Assembly: GCF_014284365.1 (NCBI RefSeq) | Contig: NZ_JACOGG010000009.1 | Location: 103,081 to 167,080, forward strand | DNA length: 64,000 nucleotides | Reading direction: 5' to 3' | Source of the DNA: Cognatundibacterium rugosum | GTDB taxonomy: Bacteria > Pseudomonadota > Gammaproteobacteria > Burkholderiales > Burkholderiaceae_D | In this document: one piece after another, positions 17,209 through 26,814 of the stretch | Layout of the letters: each line of letters starts with the position of its first letter | Position numbering within the stretch: the stretch's first letter is position 1 | The notes under the pieces: model-generated | Seen by the model: only the letters and a program-made list of their open reading frames with translations | Told to the model about the DNA's origin: nothing | Databases searched by the model: none | Made by a program: the position numbers and the translations under genes

Positions 17209-19857
17209 ATGCATATTCTTAAAACAACCAGCCAGTCCCCGGTTTTTTCGCGGACTGTGATTTTTTCCGGTGTCATGCTGATGTTGTCCGCTTGCGGCGA
17301 CAGCAGTCAGCCAATTACACAAAATACTGCCGTCAGCGCAGCACCCGCAGAGCTTGCGACTGGCACCACCACGTTGCAGGCTGAACTGGCGGTTGTTCCT
17401 GCTGAAGCAGCCAATCAACTCGCGACACCGACCTTCCACGTTGCGCCGGTCTTGTTGGACGCGCCGGGTGATCTGGATGCAGACGCGAGTCAGCGTACAG
17501 CCTTGATGCCCGCACACCAGCAGCCTATCCCGGTCGCGACGCAGTATCTGTCACCGAAAGGACTGACGGTTGATCAGATTCGCAGTACACAGCGCAGTTT
17601 TGAACGCAATGCCAGTACCAATGTCAACGGTTCTGCCAGCGCAGAATTGAAACCGATGGCAACTGTTGCGGTCAGCACTTATACGCCGGCTCAGGTACGT
17701 GCTGCCTACAATCTGACAGCTATCCCGGCCAGCCTGACAGGTTTAACGGCAGCGCAAGCGGCTCAACTGGGTGCCGGGCAGACGATCTACATCGTGAACG
17801 CCTATCACGACCCGAATATCGTTTCTGAGCTGAATAACTTCAATCAGAAATTTGGCTTGCCCGCCTGTACCGTGAAAACCATCGCGACTACGGCAAGTCT
17901 GCCTTTGCCCACAGCATCAACCACTGGTTGCGAATTTTCTGTGGTGTATGCCAATGCGGCGGGTGGAATGAACGCATCAGCACCTGCCTATGATTCTGGC
18001 TGGGCTACAGAAATTGCGCTGGACGTGCAGTGGTCGCATGCAATTGCACCGCTTGCCAGAATCGTCTTAATTGAAGCACCAGACGCCTCGATTAACAGTC
18101 TGACCGGTGGTATTGCACTGGCCAATAAAATGGGGCCTGGTGCCGTGTCCATGAGCTTTGGTGCGGTCGAAGGCAGCTGGACTGCTTCAGTCGATGCGGT
18201 ATTCGGCACTGCCAATATGACTTACCTGGCGGCGACCGGCGATTATGGAACGCAAGTGAACTGGCCCTCGGTTTCATCCAAAGTCGTGGCAGTCGGCGGC
18301 ACTACGCTCAATTATTCCGGCACCGGCAGCCGTTCGGAATCCGCCTGGTCCGGTACCGGTGGTGGCGTCAGTGCCTATACTGCGACACCGTCCTACCAGA
18401 CTGCAGCGGTCCCAGGGATGGGTACGCCAGTACGCCGCACTGTGGCTGACGTATCCATGAATGCAGATCCAAATTCCGGTCAGTACGTTGCCGTGATTAA
18501 TCCTGGCAGTGCTACGGTCAACTGGATCAGTGCCGGTGGCACCAGCCTGTCGACACCACAATGGGCAGGTATCGTGGCAGTGACCAATGCCAGCCGCGCG
18601 CTGACAGCAAAAGCCCCTTTGGGAGCGGTGCATGCCTCGCTGTATCAGCAGGCTGCAGTACCAGGCAATTATGCAAAAGCCTTTGCTGATGTGACCAGCG
18701 GTTCGCATGGCAGCTGTGGCAGTTGTACAGCGAAGTCTGGCTACGATCAGCTGACCGGCCTTGGAACACCGAATGTGTCTGATTTCGTGACACTGATGGG
18801 TGGCAGCACGGTAGCTACTGCGCCGGTTGTGACGGGGGCTGCGATCAGCGGAAAAGTGGGTACTGCACTGAGCTTTACGGCATCGGTGACGGCTGCTAAC
18901 CCTGTCACCTACACCTTAAGCGGTGCGCCTGCTGGCATGACGATCAGCACAGCAGGTGTGGTCAACTGGACGACACCACTGGCTGGTACTTACTCAGTAA
19001 CTGTGAATGCGACTGACAGCAAAACAGCATTGGTCGACAAAGGTGTCTACACCGTGACCATCGCTCCAGCTGTTGCACCTGTCGTAACTGCCGCCACGAT
19101 TGCAGGTAAAGCGGGCACGGCACTCAGTTATACCGTCACCACCAGCTCGGATTATCCTGTCACTTACAGCCTGACTGGCGCACCAACTGGCATGAGTATC
19201 AGCACTGCCGGTGTGATCAGCTGGGCCAGTCCGGTACTGGGTAATTACTCGGTCACAGTAGTTGCAACCGATAGCAAGACGGGTCTGGTTGGTAAAGGCG
19301 TGATGTCAGTCAGTATTACCGCACAAACGCCACCAGTGGTGACCGCAGCGTCCATCTCAGGTAAAGCGGGTACTGCACTCAGCTTCACAGTGTCTGCCTC
19401 TTCGGTGAATCCGCTGACTTACAGCCTCACTGGTGCACCTGCGGGCATGAGCATCAGCAGCACCGGTGTAGTGAGCTGGGCAGCACCTGCCGCAGGAACT
19501 TATCCGGTGACGGTGATTGCGAAAGACAGCAAAACTGGTTTGTCGGGTCAGGCCGTGTACACGGTCACGATTACGGCAGCAGCGCCAACGGGTCTGACAG
19601 TCAGTGCGCCAGCGATCACTGGTGTGGCGGGTAAATCGGTCAGCGGCGTGATTGCAATTTCCGCACCGGGCGCCAGCTGGGTCTCGGTCTCTATCTCCGG
19701 GGCGCCACTCGGTATGGGCTTCTCCATGAGTGGCCTGAATATCACCGCGATCTGGCCCGCACCGGTCACAGGCAGCTACGCCTTGAAAATCACGGTGACT
19801 GATTCGACCGGCCGCACCACCAGCACCACGATGCCGATCACGATTACGGCAAAGTAA
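17209..19857 (+). CDS. Lipoprotein S53 (sedolisin-type) peptidase with Ig-like repeats
   Basis: An 882-residue secreted serine-carboxyl peptidase. I start at ATG 17209 with GGAG 11 bp upstream, giving a lipoprotein signal with lipobox LSAC (about 30-33). The catalytic tetrad is visible: Glu268 and Asp272 (ATEIALDVQW), Asp345 (AATGDYG) and Ser446 (GGTSLSTPQW). A Ca-site-like segment follows (AKAFADVTSGSHG, GYDQLTGLGTPN). From about residue 540 there are three near-identical Ig-like repeats of about 80 residues (AGKAGTALSY...APTGMSISTAGV...GNYSVTVVATDSKTG) and a fourth diverged one, typical of adhesive or cell-surface modules. Expression is very likely governed by the c-di-GMP riboswitch in its leader, suggesting a surface protease tied to biofilm or motility state. 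A terminator follows. Confidence 0.92.
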   Translation: MHILKTTSQSPVFSRTVIFSGVMLMLSACGDSSQPITQNTAVSAAPAELATGTTTLQAELAVVPAEAANQLATPTFHVAPVLLDAPGDLDADASQRTALMPAHQQPIPVATQYLSPKGLTVDQIRSTQRSFERNASTNVNGSASAELKPMATVAVSTYTPAQVRAAYNLTAIPASLTGLTAAQAAQLGAGQTIYIVNAYHDPNIVSELNNFNQKFGLPACTVKTIATTASLPLPTASTTGCEFSVVYANAAGGMNASAPAYDSGWATEIALDVQWSHAIAPLARIVLIEAPDASINSLTGGIALANKMGPGAVSMSFGAVEGSWTASVDAVFGTANMTYLAATGDYGTQVNWPSVSSKVVAVGGTTLNYSGTGSRSESAWSGTGGGVSAYTATPSYQTAAVPGMGTPVRRTVADVSMNADPNSGQYVAVINPGSATVNWISAGGTSLSTPQWAGIVAVTNASRALTAKAPLGAVHASLYQQAAVPGNYAKAFADVTSGSHGSCGSCTAKSGYDQLTGLGTPNVSDFVTLMGGSTVATAPVVTGAAISGKVGTALSFTASVTAANPVTYTLSGAPAGMTISTAGVVNWTTPLAGTYSVTVNATDSKTALVDKGVYTVTIAPAVAPVVTAATIAGKAGTALSYTVTTSSDYPVTYSLTGAPTGMSISTAGVISWASPVLGNYSVTVVATDSKTGLVGKGVMSVSITAQTPPVVTAASISGKAGTALSFTVSASSVNPLTYSLTGAPAGMSISSTGVVSWAAPAAGTYPVTVIAKDSKTGLSGQAVYTVTITAAAPTGLTVSAPAITGVAGKSVSGVIAISAPGASWVSVSISGAPLGMGFSMSGLNITAIWPAPVTGSYALKITVTDSTGRTTSTTMPITITAK

Positions 19858-19900
19858 ATCGTTGCCCGAGAATTGCTAGATCGTTCAATAGTTTCAGCCA

Positions 19901-19932
19901 ACGGGATCGGTTCACTGATCCCGTCTTTTTTT
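19901..19932 (+). terminator. Rho-independent terminator after the S53 peptidase
   Basis: Stem ACGGGATC (19901-19908) / GATCCCGT (19917-19924), followed by C and T7. It lies 43 bp after the stop codon. Confidence 0.92.
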
Positions 19933-19950
19933 GAGGGACTACGAGTTCAG

Positions 19951-20349
19951 TCAGGACTTAGGCTGGCAAGTAGTGCCGACTTTGATCGGCCCGAAGACTT
20001 TTTGCAGGCCGCCTATCCCCCCAATTTGTTTGATGTACAGCTGTTGACGTGCCTTATCTATCGCCAGTGTGTAGTGATAGCTGTCTGAAATTCTGGGCCC
20101 GGTTTGCGGCATCAACGTGACAATCGCGAGTTCTTTATCCGCCGGGAATTGAGCGATAACAGGAAACGTATCCTGCACCCCGACCGTCGTAAAGCAAGCG
20201 CCAAGCTGGCGCTGGATATCACTCACCAATTGCTGATCAGCAGCAGTCGCCGGTTCTTTCAAGGTCGTTTCAGCATGCGCCATCGCGAGGCTCCAGCAAG
20301 TACAAAGGGAAATAGCAAGGGTATGTCCGAATAGCTGACTAAATCGCAT
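19951..20349 (-). CDS. Exported hypothetical protein
   Basis: A 132-residue protein with a signal peptide (about 1-26, ending AMAHA). The mature domain of about 105 residues (QLVSDIQRQLGACFTTVG, YHYTLAIDKARQQLYIKQIGG) has two Cys that could form a disulfide. GGAG lies 5-8 bp before ATG 20349. I do not recognise the family. It is convergent with the S53 peptidase and separated from it by a terminator. Confidence 0.75.
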   Translation of the reverse strand: MRFSQLFGHTLAISLCTCWSLAMAHAETTLKEPATAADQQLVSDIQRQLGACFTTVGVQDTFPVIAQFPADKELAIVTLMPQTGPRISDSYHYTLAIDKARQQLYIKQIGGIGGLQKVFGPIKVGTTCQPKS

Positions 20350-20607
20350 TGTGGCTCCGCTTAAGTGAAGGAGAGATAACTAATGTAAGTCAGTCTGGTA
20401 AAAAATGCAAAAATGAGGCCCGGGAATTTGGCATATTTTTTCTGTGCCAATAATTATTTTAACCATATTCGTCATGACTGAAGGATATCTAGATGGCAAA
20501 TGCACCCCGCAATCCGCCTGATTTACCATGCCTTACGGAATTTTTAGGCATAAGCCGGGCATACTTCCGTACAATATCGCTTTGATTTAGCAAAAAGAAG
20601 AATAAGC

Positions 20608-21540
20608 ATGTCCATACAATGGTTCCCCGGTCACATGAACGCTGCGCGCAAGAAGGCAGCGGAAACCATGGAAAGTACCGATCTGGTGATAGAAGTGCTG
20701 GATGCCCGTATCCCCCAGGCCAGTTGCAATCCTATGGTTGAGCAACTGCGCACCTTCCGCCAGCGCCCCTGTCTCAAGATTCTGAACAAGGCCGATCTGG
20801 CGGACCCACAGGCGACCAAAGCCTGGCTGGATTATTTCAATGCCCAGAAAAATGTGTTTGCGGTGGCGATGAGCTGTAAGAAACCGGCCGATGTCGCTAA
20901 AGTGCCTGGCTTTGCGCTCAAGCTGGCACCACATCGCGGCGTGCCGACCAAGCCTTTGCGCATGATGATCATGGGTATTCCAAACGTGGGTAAATCCACG
21001 CTGATGAATGCCTTGCTTAAGAAGCGGGTGGCGAATGTGGGTGATGAGCCTGCGGTGACCAAGACCCAGCAAAGACTGTACCTCGGTAAGAACATGATAC
21101 TGACCGATACACCGGGTATGCTGTGGCCAAAAATTGAACATCCTACCGATGGCCTGATGCTGGCTGCCAGCCACGCGATTGGTATCAATGCGCTGATCGA
21201 GGAAGAGATCGCGACTTTCCTGGCTGAGCTGTTATTGCAGCACTATCCGCAATCGTTGGTCAGCCGCTATGGCTTTCAGCTGGAAGGTATGGATGGTGTC
21301 GCCGTGGTGGAAGGCATCGCCAAAAAGCGTGGCTTTAAACTCAAAGGCGGCGACCTCGATTTCGAAAAAGCGTCCCATACGTTACTGCTTGATTACCGCA
21401 GCGGCGCGCTGGGTCGCATCAGTCTGGAAACGCCGGCCAGCCGCGCGCATTTACTCGCAACCTATGTGCCGCCAGTGCTGCTGGGGCAGGGTAAGAGCGT
21501 GCAAACGGGAATGGAAGAGCCAGAGCAGGAAGACGAGTAA
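20608..21540 (+). CDS. rbgA: Ribosome biogenesis GTPase YlqF/RbgA-like
   Basis: A circularly permuted GTPase of 310 residues. The motif order is G4 (ILNKADL, about 58-64), then G1/P-loop (MGIPNVGKSTLMNA, about 122-135), then G3 (LTDTPGMLWPK). The N-terminal SIQWFPGHMNAARKKA and the C-terminal ANTAR-like helical domain are typical of YlqF/RbgA, which acts in late assembly of the 50S subunit in Bacillus. A similar role is inferred. The length is slightly longer than the Bacillus protein because of an acidic tail (EEPEQEDE). Confidence 0.9.
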   Translation: MSIQWFPGHMNAARKKAAETMESTDLVIEVLDARIPQASCNPMVEQLRTFRQRPCLKILNKADLADPQATKAWLDYFNAQKNVFAVAMSCKKPADVAKVPGFALKLAPHRGVPTKPLRMMIMGIPNVGKSTLMNALLKKRVANVGDEPAVTKTQQRLYLGKNMILTDTPGMLWPKIEHPTDGLMLAASHAIGINALIEEEIATFLAELLLQHYPQSLVSRYGFQLEGMDGVAVVEGIAKKRGFKLKGGDLDFEKASHTLLLDYRSGALGRISLETPASRAHLLATYVPPVLLGQGKSVQTGMEEPEQEDE

Positions 21541-21612
21541 GTCGCAGTCCGGCCCGCGACGCACGGAGCGTGGCAGACCTCTGCGGTGTGTCGGCATTGC
21601 TTGCGGCAAGTG

Positions 21613-22284
21613 TTACTTCTTGCCCATGACTTCGCTGGCAAATGTGACCAGATAATCCATCAGACCATGACTGGCTTTGACTGCCAGTTCCGCATTGCCT
21701 TTGGCAATAGCTTTGGCAGCCAACATATGGCAACGCGCACCTTCCTCGACATCGCCCGCATGCTGATAGGCGTACCAGAAGCGGCGGCACTGTATGACCA
21801 GCGGTACCACCGCCTGGACGGCGGAGGGATTACTGCAAGCTTCATGTACGATGATGTCAAATGCCTGATCGGCCGCCATATAAGCGCCCAGATCATGGCA
21901 TTTGGCTGCGATGAGCATTTTGTCAGCCCAGAGCAGCATGTCTTTTCTTTGTTCAACACTGGCAAGTTGGGCTGCCTGCTGCGCGATCAAGGCGTCTAAT
22001 ACGCGTCGCGTCGCGATCACATTCATATACTCACTGGCGTGAATATCGCTGATTACCAGCCCACGGCGTGGCATCTGCATGATCAGGCCATTGGAAGACA
22101 TGCGCATCAGGGCTTCGCGCAATGGGGTGCGGCCGAGGCCGGTTTTCTCGACCAACTCAGCTTCAACTACAGGCGCACCCGGTCGCAACTCGAGTTTGAC
22201 TATCATACTTTCAATTGCATTATACGCAATATCTGCTGCGCGCATTTTTGGTGCATTTGCAGCAAGTTCTTGTTTTACGAGCAT
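21613..22284 (-). CDS. GntR family regulator with FCD domain
   Basis: A 223-residue transcription factor with an N-terminal winged helix (about 15-80, VEKTGLGRTPLREALMRMSSNGLI being the recognition part) and a C-terminal all-helical FCD ligand-binding domain (about 90-210) with likely metal-binding His and Asp. An AGGGAA site precedes ATG 22284. It is encoded near a hydroxyproline-type epimerase and an AraC regulator; FCD regulators often control catabolism of amino or sugar acids, so a link is plausible but not shown. Confidence 0.9.
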   Translation of the reverse strand: MLVKQELAANAPKMRAADIAYNAIESMIVKLELRPGAPVVEAELVEKTGLGRTPLREALMRMSSNGLIMQMPRRGLVISDIHASEYMNVIATRRVLDALIAQQAAQLASVEQRKDMLLWADKMLIAAKCHDLGAYMAADQAFDIIVHEACSNPSAVQAVVPLVIQCRRFWYAYQHAGDVEEGARCHMLAAKAIAKGNAELAVKASHGLMDYLVTFASEVMGKK

Positions 22285-22610
22285 GTTTATTCCCTAATTT
22301 GGGCTAATTATTTTAAAGCTCAGTAGCCGTATGTTGGCGTTATTTAGGGATTTTACCTTGTTAAAAAATACAATTTCAATTATTTGCACTGTTTGAATGT
22401 CTAAAAGACAGTGCTGTCGCAGAGCGACACTCCGTTCATTCTCTGCGATCGTCTCGCATCTTGTTGTTCCTATGCACGTTTGTATGCCGGATTTTACGGC
22501 TGATGTCGTAACGCAGGGTATTTGGCTTGCCTATCAGGTATGCTGATGCCTGAGGTCTTAATATATTAACGGCGTCTCTTCAGGCGTGCTGGCGGGCAGA
22601 AAGGATGGGA
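22285..22610. other. Divergent intergenic region between GntR and AraC regulators
   Basis: About 325 bp that must hold the promoters of two divergent regulators. One clear dyad is visible: TGTCGC (22415-22420), AGA, GCGACA (22424-22429), a perfect 6-bp palindrome arm. It could be an operator or a short RNA hairpin. No coding frame is convincing. Confidence 0.5.
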
Positions 22611-23387
22611 ATGGAAGAGGGCAGACAGTGTTTAGTAGGGAATCAGCGCACATGGCTGGCTCAGCATGTAGCGGATGTTTTTTTTGCCGAGAGTTTGTTC
22701 GACTCGATGAGCGATATCGTATTTTTTGTTAAAGATACGGCAGGCCGCTACATCGTCGTCAACCAGACTCTGGTCAGACGCTGCGGCTTGCGCGAAAAAT
22801 CTGCTTTGCTGGGTCGCAGTGCCGCCGATGTGTTCCCCAGTTCCTTAGCTGTCAGTTATGCGACGCAGGATGCGATGGTATTGAAAGGTGCAAAGGAATT
22901 ACGCGATCAGCTGGAATTACATTTATACCCCAACCGCAGTCCGGGCTGGTGTCTGACTCAGAAGAAGCCGCTGCGTGATCAGGCTGGTGCCATTCTTGGT
23001 TTATGTGGAGTATCGCGCGATCTGGCTGCCCCCGATCAACGCCATCCGGTTTATGCCAAGGTGGCAGCGGCCGTCAGCTACTTGCATCAGCATTATGCGC
23101 AGACCGTCAGCATGGCCGAATTAGTTGAACTGACCGGCTTATCGGTGGCCCAGCTGGAGCGCAATTTTCATAAGATATTTTCGCTGACGCCGCGTCAGAT
23201 GATGGTGAAAATCCGGCTCGATGCGGCATCGGCCATGTTATCGACATCCGATTGCAGCATCACCGAAGTCGCGCTGGCCTGTGGCTATCAGGATCACAGC
23301 GCGTTTTCACGCGTATTTCGCGCCACCGTAGGAATGACACCCAGCGATTACCGTGTAGTGATGCGTGACAGTCAGCCTGCGACCTGA
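22611..23387 (+). CDS. AraC family regulator with PAS sensor domain
   Basis: About 258 residues. An N-terminal PAS domain (about 18-130; SDIVFFVKDTAGRYIVVNQTLVRRCG, LGLCGVSRDL) is followed by a C-terminal AraC double helix-turn-helix (about 145-250; ITEVALACGYQDHSAFSRVFRATVGMTPSDYR). ATG 22611 is preferred over 22605 because AAGGA then sits 5 bp upstream. It is convergent with the epimerase gene. PAS-AraC regulators of this layout are common next to 4-hydroxyproline genes, so it may sense a small ligand and control that pathway. Confidence 0.88.
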   Translation: MEEGRQCLVGNQRTWLAQHVADVFFAESLFDSMSDIVFFVKDTAGRYIVVNQTLVRRCGLREKSALLGRSAADVFPSSLAVSYATQDAMVLKGAKELRDQLELHLYPNRSPGWCLTQKKPLRDQAGAILGLCGVSRDLAAPDQRHPVYAKVAAAVSYLHQHYAQTVSMAELVELTGLSVAQLERNFHKIFSLTPRQMMVKIRLDAASAMLSTSDCSITEVALACGYQDHSAFSRVFRATVGMTPSDYRVVMRDSQPAT

Positions 23388-23410
23388 TGTACGCAGGCCA
23401 CGGTCAGAAT

Positions 23411-24361
23411 TCAGACTGAAGGTATGCCCCAGATGAAGGGGTCGGCCTGGTTCAGGATCAGCCTGGCTTCGGCATTCACAAAAGCCGAGCCGCGCAGACT
23501 GGGCAAAATCCGCGTCCGCTCAGCATCGGCATAGCGGTAGCTCGCTTCAAATACGCTGCCGATAATGCTTTCCTGACGCCAGATTTGTTGCGCTTCCAGT
23601 TTGCCATCTGCCGCCAGACAAGCCAGCTTGGCGCTGGTGCCGGTGCCGCAGGGCGAGCGGTCGTAGGCTTTGCCGGGGCAAAGCACGAAATTCTTACTAT
23701 GATTATTGGCAGAGTCGGCGGCGCCAAATAATTCTATGTGGTCGATCACTGCACCATGCTCACCACAGATGCCAGCTGCTTCCAGCGCCTGCCGTACACG
23801 CCAGGCAAAATCCGTTAACTGCTCAAGCTGGGTCAGTTGCAGCGGTATCCCGTGCTGGTTAATCAGGAAGAACCAGTTACCACCCCAGGCGATATCGCCG
23901 CTGACTGTGCCTATACCAGGCACTTCGACGCTGACCGCATGGCGGTAGCGGTAAGCCGGTACATTGTGCACCGTCACACTCAGGTCTTCATGCAGTTCCG
24001 CCTGCACGATGCCGACCGGCGTATCGATGCGATGCAGGCCAGGTGTAATGCGGCCCGCATGGGCCAGCGTGACCAGAAAACCTATCATGCCGTGACCACA
24101 CATGCCCAGATAACCGACGTTGTTAAAGAAGATTACGCCAGCCACGCAATCCGGCTGCGGTGAGTGACAGGCCAGTGCGCCGACCAGCACGTCTGAACCG
24201 CGAGGTTCACACACCGTCGCCGTACGGTAATGGTCAAACTGCGTGCGGAAGATGTCCCGTTGCTGAGCCAGGCTGCCCTCGCCAAGTGGCGGGCCGCCCG
24301 CCATAATGACGCGGGTCGGTTCGCCGCCAGTGTGAGAGTCGATAATGTCTATGCTGGTCAT
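23411..24361 (-). CDS. 4-hydroxyproline 2-epimerase (proline racemase family)
   Basis: A 316-residue cofactor-independent epimerase. Both catalytic cysteines are present: [15 protein letters not shown] (about residue 90) and [14 protein letters not shown] (about 235-248). The His in MCGHG and the lack of the Thr substitution of trans-3-hydroxyproline dehydratases favour interconversion of trans-4-hydroxy-L-proline and cis-4-hydroxy-D-proline. The rest of the catabolic set (D-hydroxyproline dehydrogenase, deaminase, aldehyde dehydrogenase) is not in the window. Two regulators, GntR-FCD and PAS-AraC, are encoded nearby. A proline racemase proper cannot be fully excluded. Confidence 0.88.
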   Translation of the reverse strand: MTSIDIIDSHTGGEPTRVIMAGGPPLGEGSLAQQRDIFRTQFDHYRTATVCEPRGSDVLVGALACHSPQPDCVAGVIFFNNVGYLGMCGHGMIGFLVTLAHAGRITPGLHRIDTPVGIVQAELHEDLSVTVHNVPAYRYRHAVSVEVPGIGTVSGDIAWGGNWFFLINQHGIPLQLTQLEQLTDFAWRVRQALEAAGICGEHGAVIDHIELFGAADSANNHSKNFVLCPGKAYDRSPCGTGTSAKLACLAADGKLEAQQIWRQESIIGSVFEASYRYADAERTRILPSLRGSAFVNAEARLILNQADPFIWGIPSV

Positions 24362-24703
24362 GATGGGCCTTAGGTTTTTGTCCAGGAGCTGAGTGCAGAA
24401 TGCTGATGTCTGATTTCAGACAGATGCAGGATTGATGTTGAGCTTATCACCCGCGTAGACATGCTGTCTTGATGTGATCAAGAGCCCAGCTTGTGGAAAT
24501 CGGCACAGCAAGTCTGCGCAGGTCATTGTCGGTGGCTGGTCACAATCGCTGTCGTATCACGCAAATCCCATGTGCGTTGGCGCTGCGCAATGGTAAAGTA
24601 ACGCCGGATATTCGGGCCTATTCACATTTAAATCGAACGCGTAATTTAAATGTTAACCGGCCCTAAGCCCGCTTCCTGATGAACTCCCGGATTTTTTGAT
24701 TGC
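24362..24703. other. Intergenic region upstream of the epimerase and the TonB-like gene
   Basis: About 340 bp between divergent genes. It holds the perfect dyad described separately at 24467-24483. The rest shows promoter-like A/T patches (24595-24660) but no open frame or terminator that I can support. Confidence 0.5.
24467..24483. promoter_or_regulatory. Candidate operator palindrome near the epimerase promoter
   Basis: TCTTGAT-GTG-ATCAAGA is a perfect 7-bp dyad with a 3-bp centre, about 105 bp upstream of the epimerase start. Its size fits a dimeric winged-helix (GntR-type) operator. Assignment to the nearby GntR regulator is inference. Confidence 0.45.
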
Positions 24704-26752
24704 ATGACTCTGAATGCGCACCAATCTGCAGCACCACTTCCTGACGAGGTAAAACGACGGCTGTCGTTTGGACTGCTGGTCTCTGTGCTCTTGCATCTGC
24801 TGGTATTGTCGCTGCGCTTTGGCATACCGGGCAGCGGTCCGGCCGCATCACTATCCTCAGCGCCGTCTTTATCTGAGCCAGTTGCCGAAGTGCCGCAACT
24901 GGCGTTGCGTATTACGATGCCTGCACCACCAGCGCAGAGTTCCGCAATGGCGACAGCCTCAGCATCGGCTGAAAAAACGCAGCCTGCATCGAACCCTGCT
25001 TTGTCCTCTGTCGCCTCGCAAAGCAGGACAGCAGAAGCAAGTGTGCATGGCATACAGCTGATTGCACCGCGTCCGCCTGCAGCCGTATCACCACCGCCAC
25101 CCATACCAGCGAAAACGACTAAGACTAAGCGGGCACATGCGACACAGACACCGGTTGTGCCCAAGCGTAAGATAGCACTGTCTGAAGTGAAGGCAGTTAT
25201 CGCCCAGGATCAATTCAGACTGGATAGCTTTGTGGTGGCTGCACAGGCACCGGAAGATGTCAAAAAAACGCCAGAGGAAGAAACCGAGCGGCGTCGTTTT
25301 CCTGATCCTGTCAGTCAAAGTGGTGAAGAAAAAGAGGATGATCCCGTCGCTGTTGCGCCGGAGCGCTATCAGGCTGATGCAGAAAAACGTCAGCGCAAAC
25401 AGGCTGAGCGTGAGCGTCAGTTTGCGGCTCAGATCAGCGAGACCACGGATATGCGCAGTCAGCAAACTTTGGTGGGGCAGATTCAGCAAAACCAGAAAAA
25501 CGACATAGCGCAGTTCCGTCTTGCTCAGGCAGAGACCGACCGTCAGGAGCAGGAAAAAGCAGAACAGGAAAAGCGCGCAGCAGAACTGCGGGAATTGAAA
25601 AAACAGGAACAGGAAAAACAGGAAAAACAAGAACAGCAGCGATTGGCTCAATTGCGCCAGGAGCAGCAATTGCAGCAAGCAAATACCGCTGCTGAGCAGC
25701 GTTTATCGGAAGTGTTGCAGCAACACAGTCAGCCTGCCGTTGTTGCTGACGCAGGTTTGCAGCAGCAACTTGCGCAAGAAAAGCAGATGCGCGAGCTACA
25801 GAAAAATCAACGTCATGCAGCATTGCAGAAGCGGGAGTTGGAACGCGAGCAGGAACGTGAACAGCAGCAGGAGCAGGAGCGTCAACAACTGGCGAAACAA
25901 AAGCAGGAACAAGAACAGGCCAGGCAGCAGCGCGCAGCGCAACAGCAGCGTGAGGCGGAGTTGCAGGCGGCTGCCAAAGCTACTCAGGCCGCTCAGGCTG
26001 CGCAGATCGCTGCGGCCCAGTCCAGTATGGCAGAAACGGCGCAAAGTCAGGCTCGGGCTGTACAGGTCATCGCTGGTAATAGCAGTGTCAGTCAACATGC
26101 AGCGCCCGCACAGGGAAAGGCGACAGTTGCCGGCGCAGGAGCAGCTGCGTCCGCCCAAGTGCAGAACAGCCAGTCTGGAAATGGAAGCGCAGGCAGCAAT
26201 GGTCAAGCAGCAATACCCGGTGCCGGTAGTGGTAACGCCGGTGGTAACGCTGGTGTTAATGGCAACGCACTTGCAACAGCCAGTCAATCCAGTTTACAAA
26301 GCGATCTGGCTAACCGTTTGCGTGAACAGGCACGTGGCCTGGATTTGTTGCGCGGTGCTCCGCCAGTACCACGTGAATCCGCTGAAAAATCACGTCGTCG
26401 CAGTGTCTTCAGCAATAGCGAGCGCGATGTGCAGTTACGTGCCTATGCCGATAGCTGGAAACAGAAAATCGAACGCAATGGCAATCTGAATTATTCCAGT
26501 ACCGCCAGAGATAAGGCGCGTGGCGACCCGATAGTTACGGTAGCGATACGCAGCGATGGTACGGTGGAGGAGGTGACCATACACCGCTCCAGCGGCCGTA
26601 TGGATCTGGATCAGGCCGTGCGCAATATCGTGCGCCTCAATACGCGTTATGCAGCCTTTCCACCTGCGGTAGCGGCGCAATACGACGTGATTGAAATCCG
26701 CCGTATCTGGAGTTTTGATGACAGCCTGCGCTTATTGGAAGAATTGCGCTGA
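24704..26752 (+). CDS. TonB-like protein with long Q/E/R-rich coiled coil
   Basis: A 682-residue envelope-spanning protein. It has one N-terminal membrane anchor (LLVSVLLHLLVLSL, about 24-38), then a Pro/Ala/Ser-rich stretch. A long Gln/Glu/Arg coiled coil follows (about 215-440, many EQEK and QEQ repeats), then a Gly/Asn/Ala linker (about 490-535). The C-terminal TonB-type domain (about 590-682) contains GDPIVTVAIRSDGTVEEVTIHRSSG and LDQAVRNIVRLNTRYAAFPPAV. The layout also resembles TolA. No exbB/exbD or tolQ/R lies in this window, so the energising partner is not known. Confidence 0.85.
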   Translation: MTLNAHQSAAPLPDEVKRRLSFGLLVSVLLHLLVLSLRFGIPGSGPAASLSSAPSLSEPVAEVPQLALRITMPAPPAQSSAMATASASAEKTQPASNPALSSVASQSRTAEASVHGIQLIAPRPPAAVSPPPPIPAKTTKTKRAHATQTPVVPKRKIALSEVKAVIAQDQFRLDSFVVAAQAPEDVKKTPEEETERRRFPDPVSQSGEEKEDDPVAVAPERYQADAEKRQRKQAERERQFAAQISETTDMRSQQTLVGQIQQNQKNDIAQFRLAQAETDRQEQEKAEQEKRAAELRELKKQEQEKQEKQEQQRLAQLRQEQQLQQANTAAEQRLSEVLQQHSQPAVVADAGLQQQLAQEKQMRELQKNQRHAALQKRELEREQEREQQQEQERQQLAKQKQEQEQARQQRAAQQQREAELQAAAKATQAAQAAQIAAAQSSMAETAQSQARAVQVIAGNSSVSQHAAPAQGKATVAGAGAAASAQVQNSQSGNGSAGSNGQAAIPGAGSGNAGGNAGVNGNALATASQSSLQSDLANRLREQARGLDLLRGAPPVPRESAEKSRRRSVFSNSERDVQLRAYADSWKQKIERNGNLNYSSTARDKARGDPIVTVAIRSDGTVEEVTIHRSSGRMDLDQAVRNIVRLNTRYAAFPPAVAAQYDVIEIRRIWSFDDSLRLLEELR

Positions 26753-26814
26753 TCAGCAAAATGCGATGAATTGCCCTACACTGAGGACAATTCATGAACA
26801 GGGCAGGACACTTT

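Noticed and set aside
25230..26489. Several long frames inside the TonB-like gene
   Set aside because: Low-complexity CAG/GAA-rich sequence leaves other frames open; the chosen frame alone has the anchor and TonB domain.
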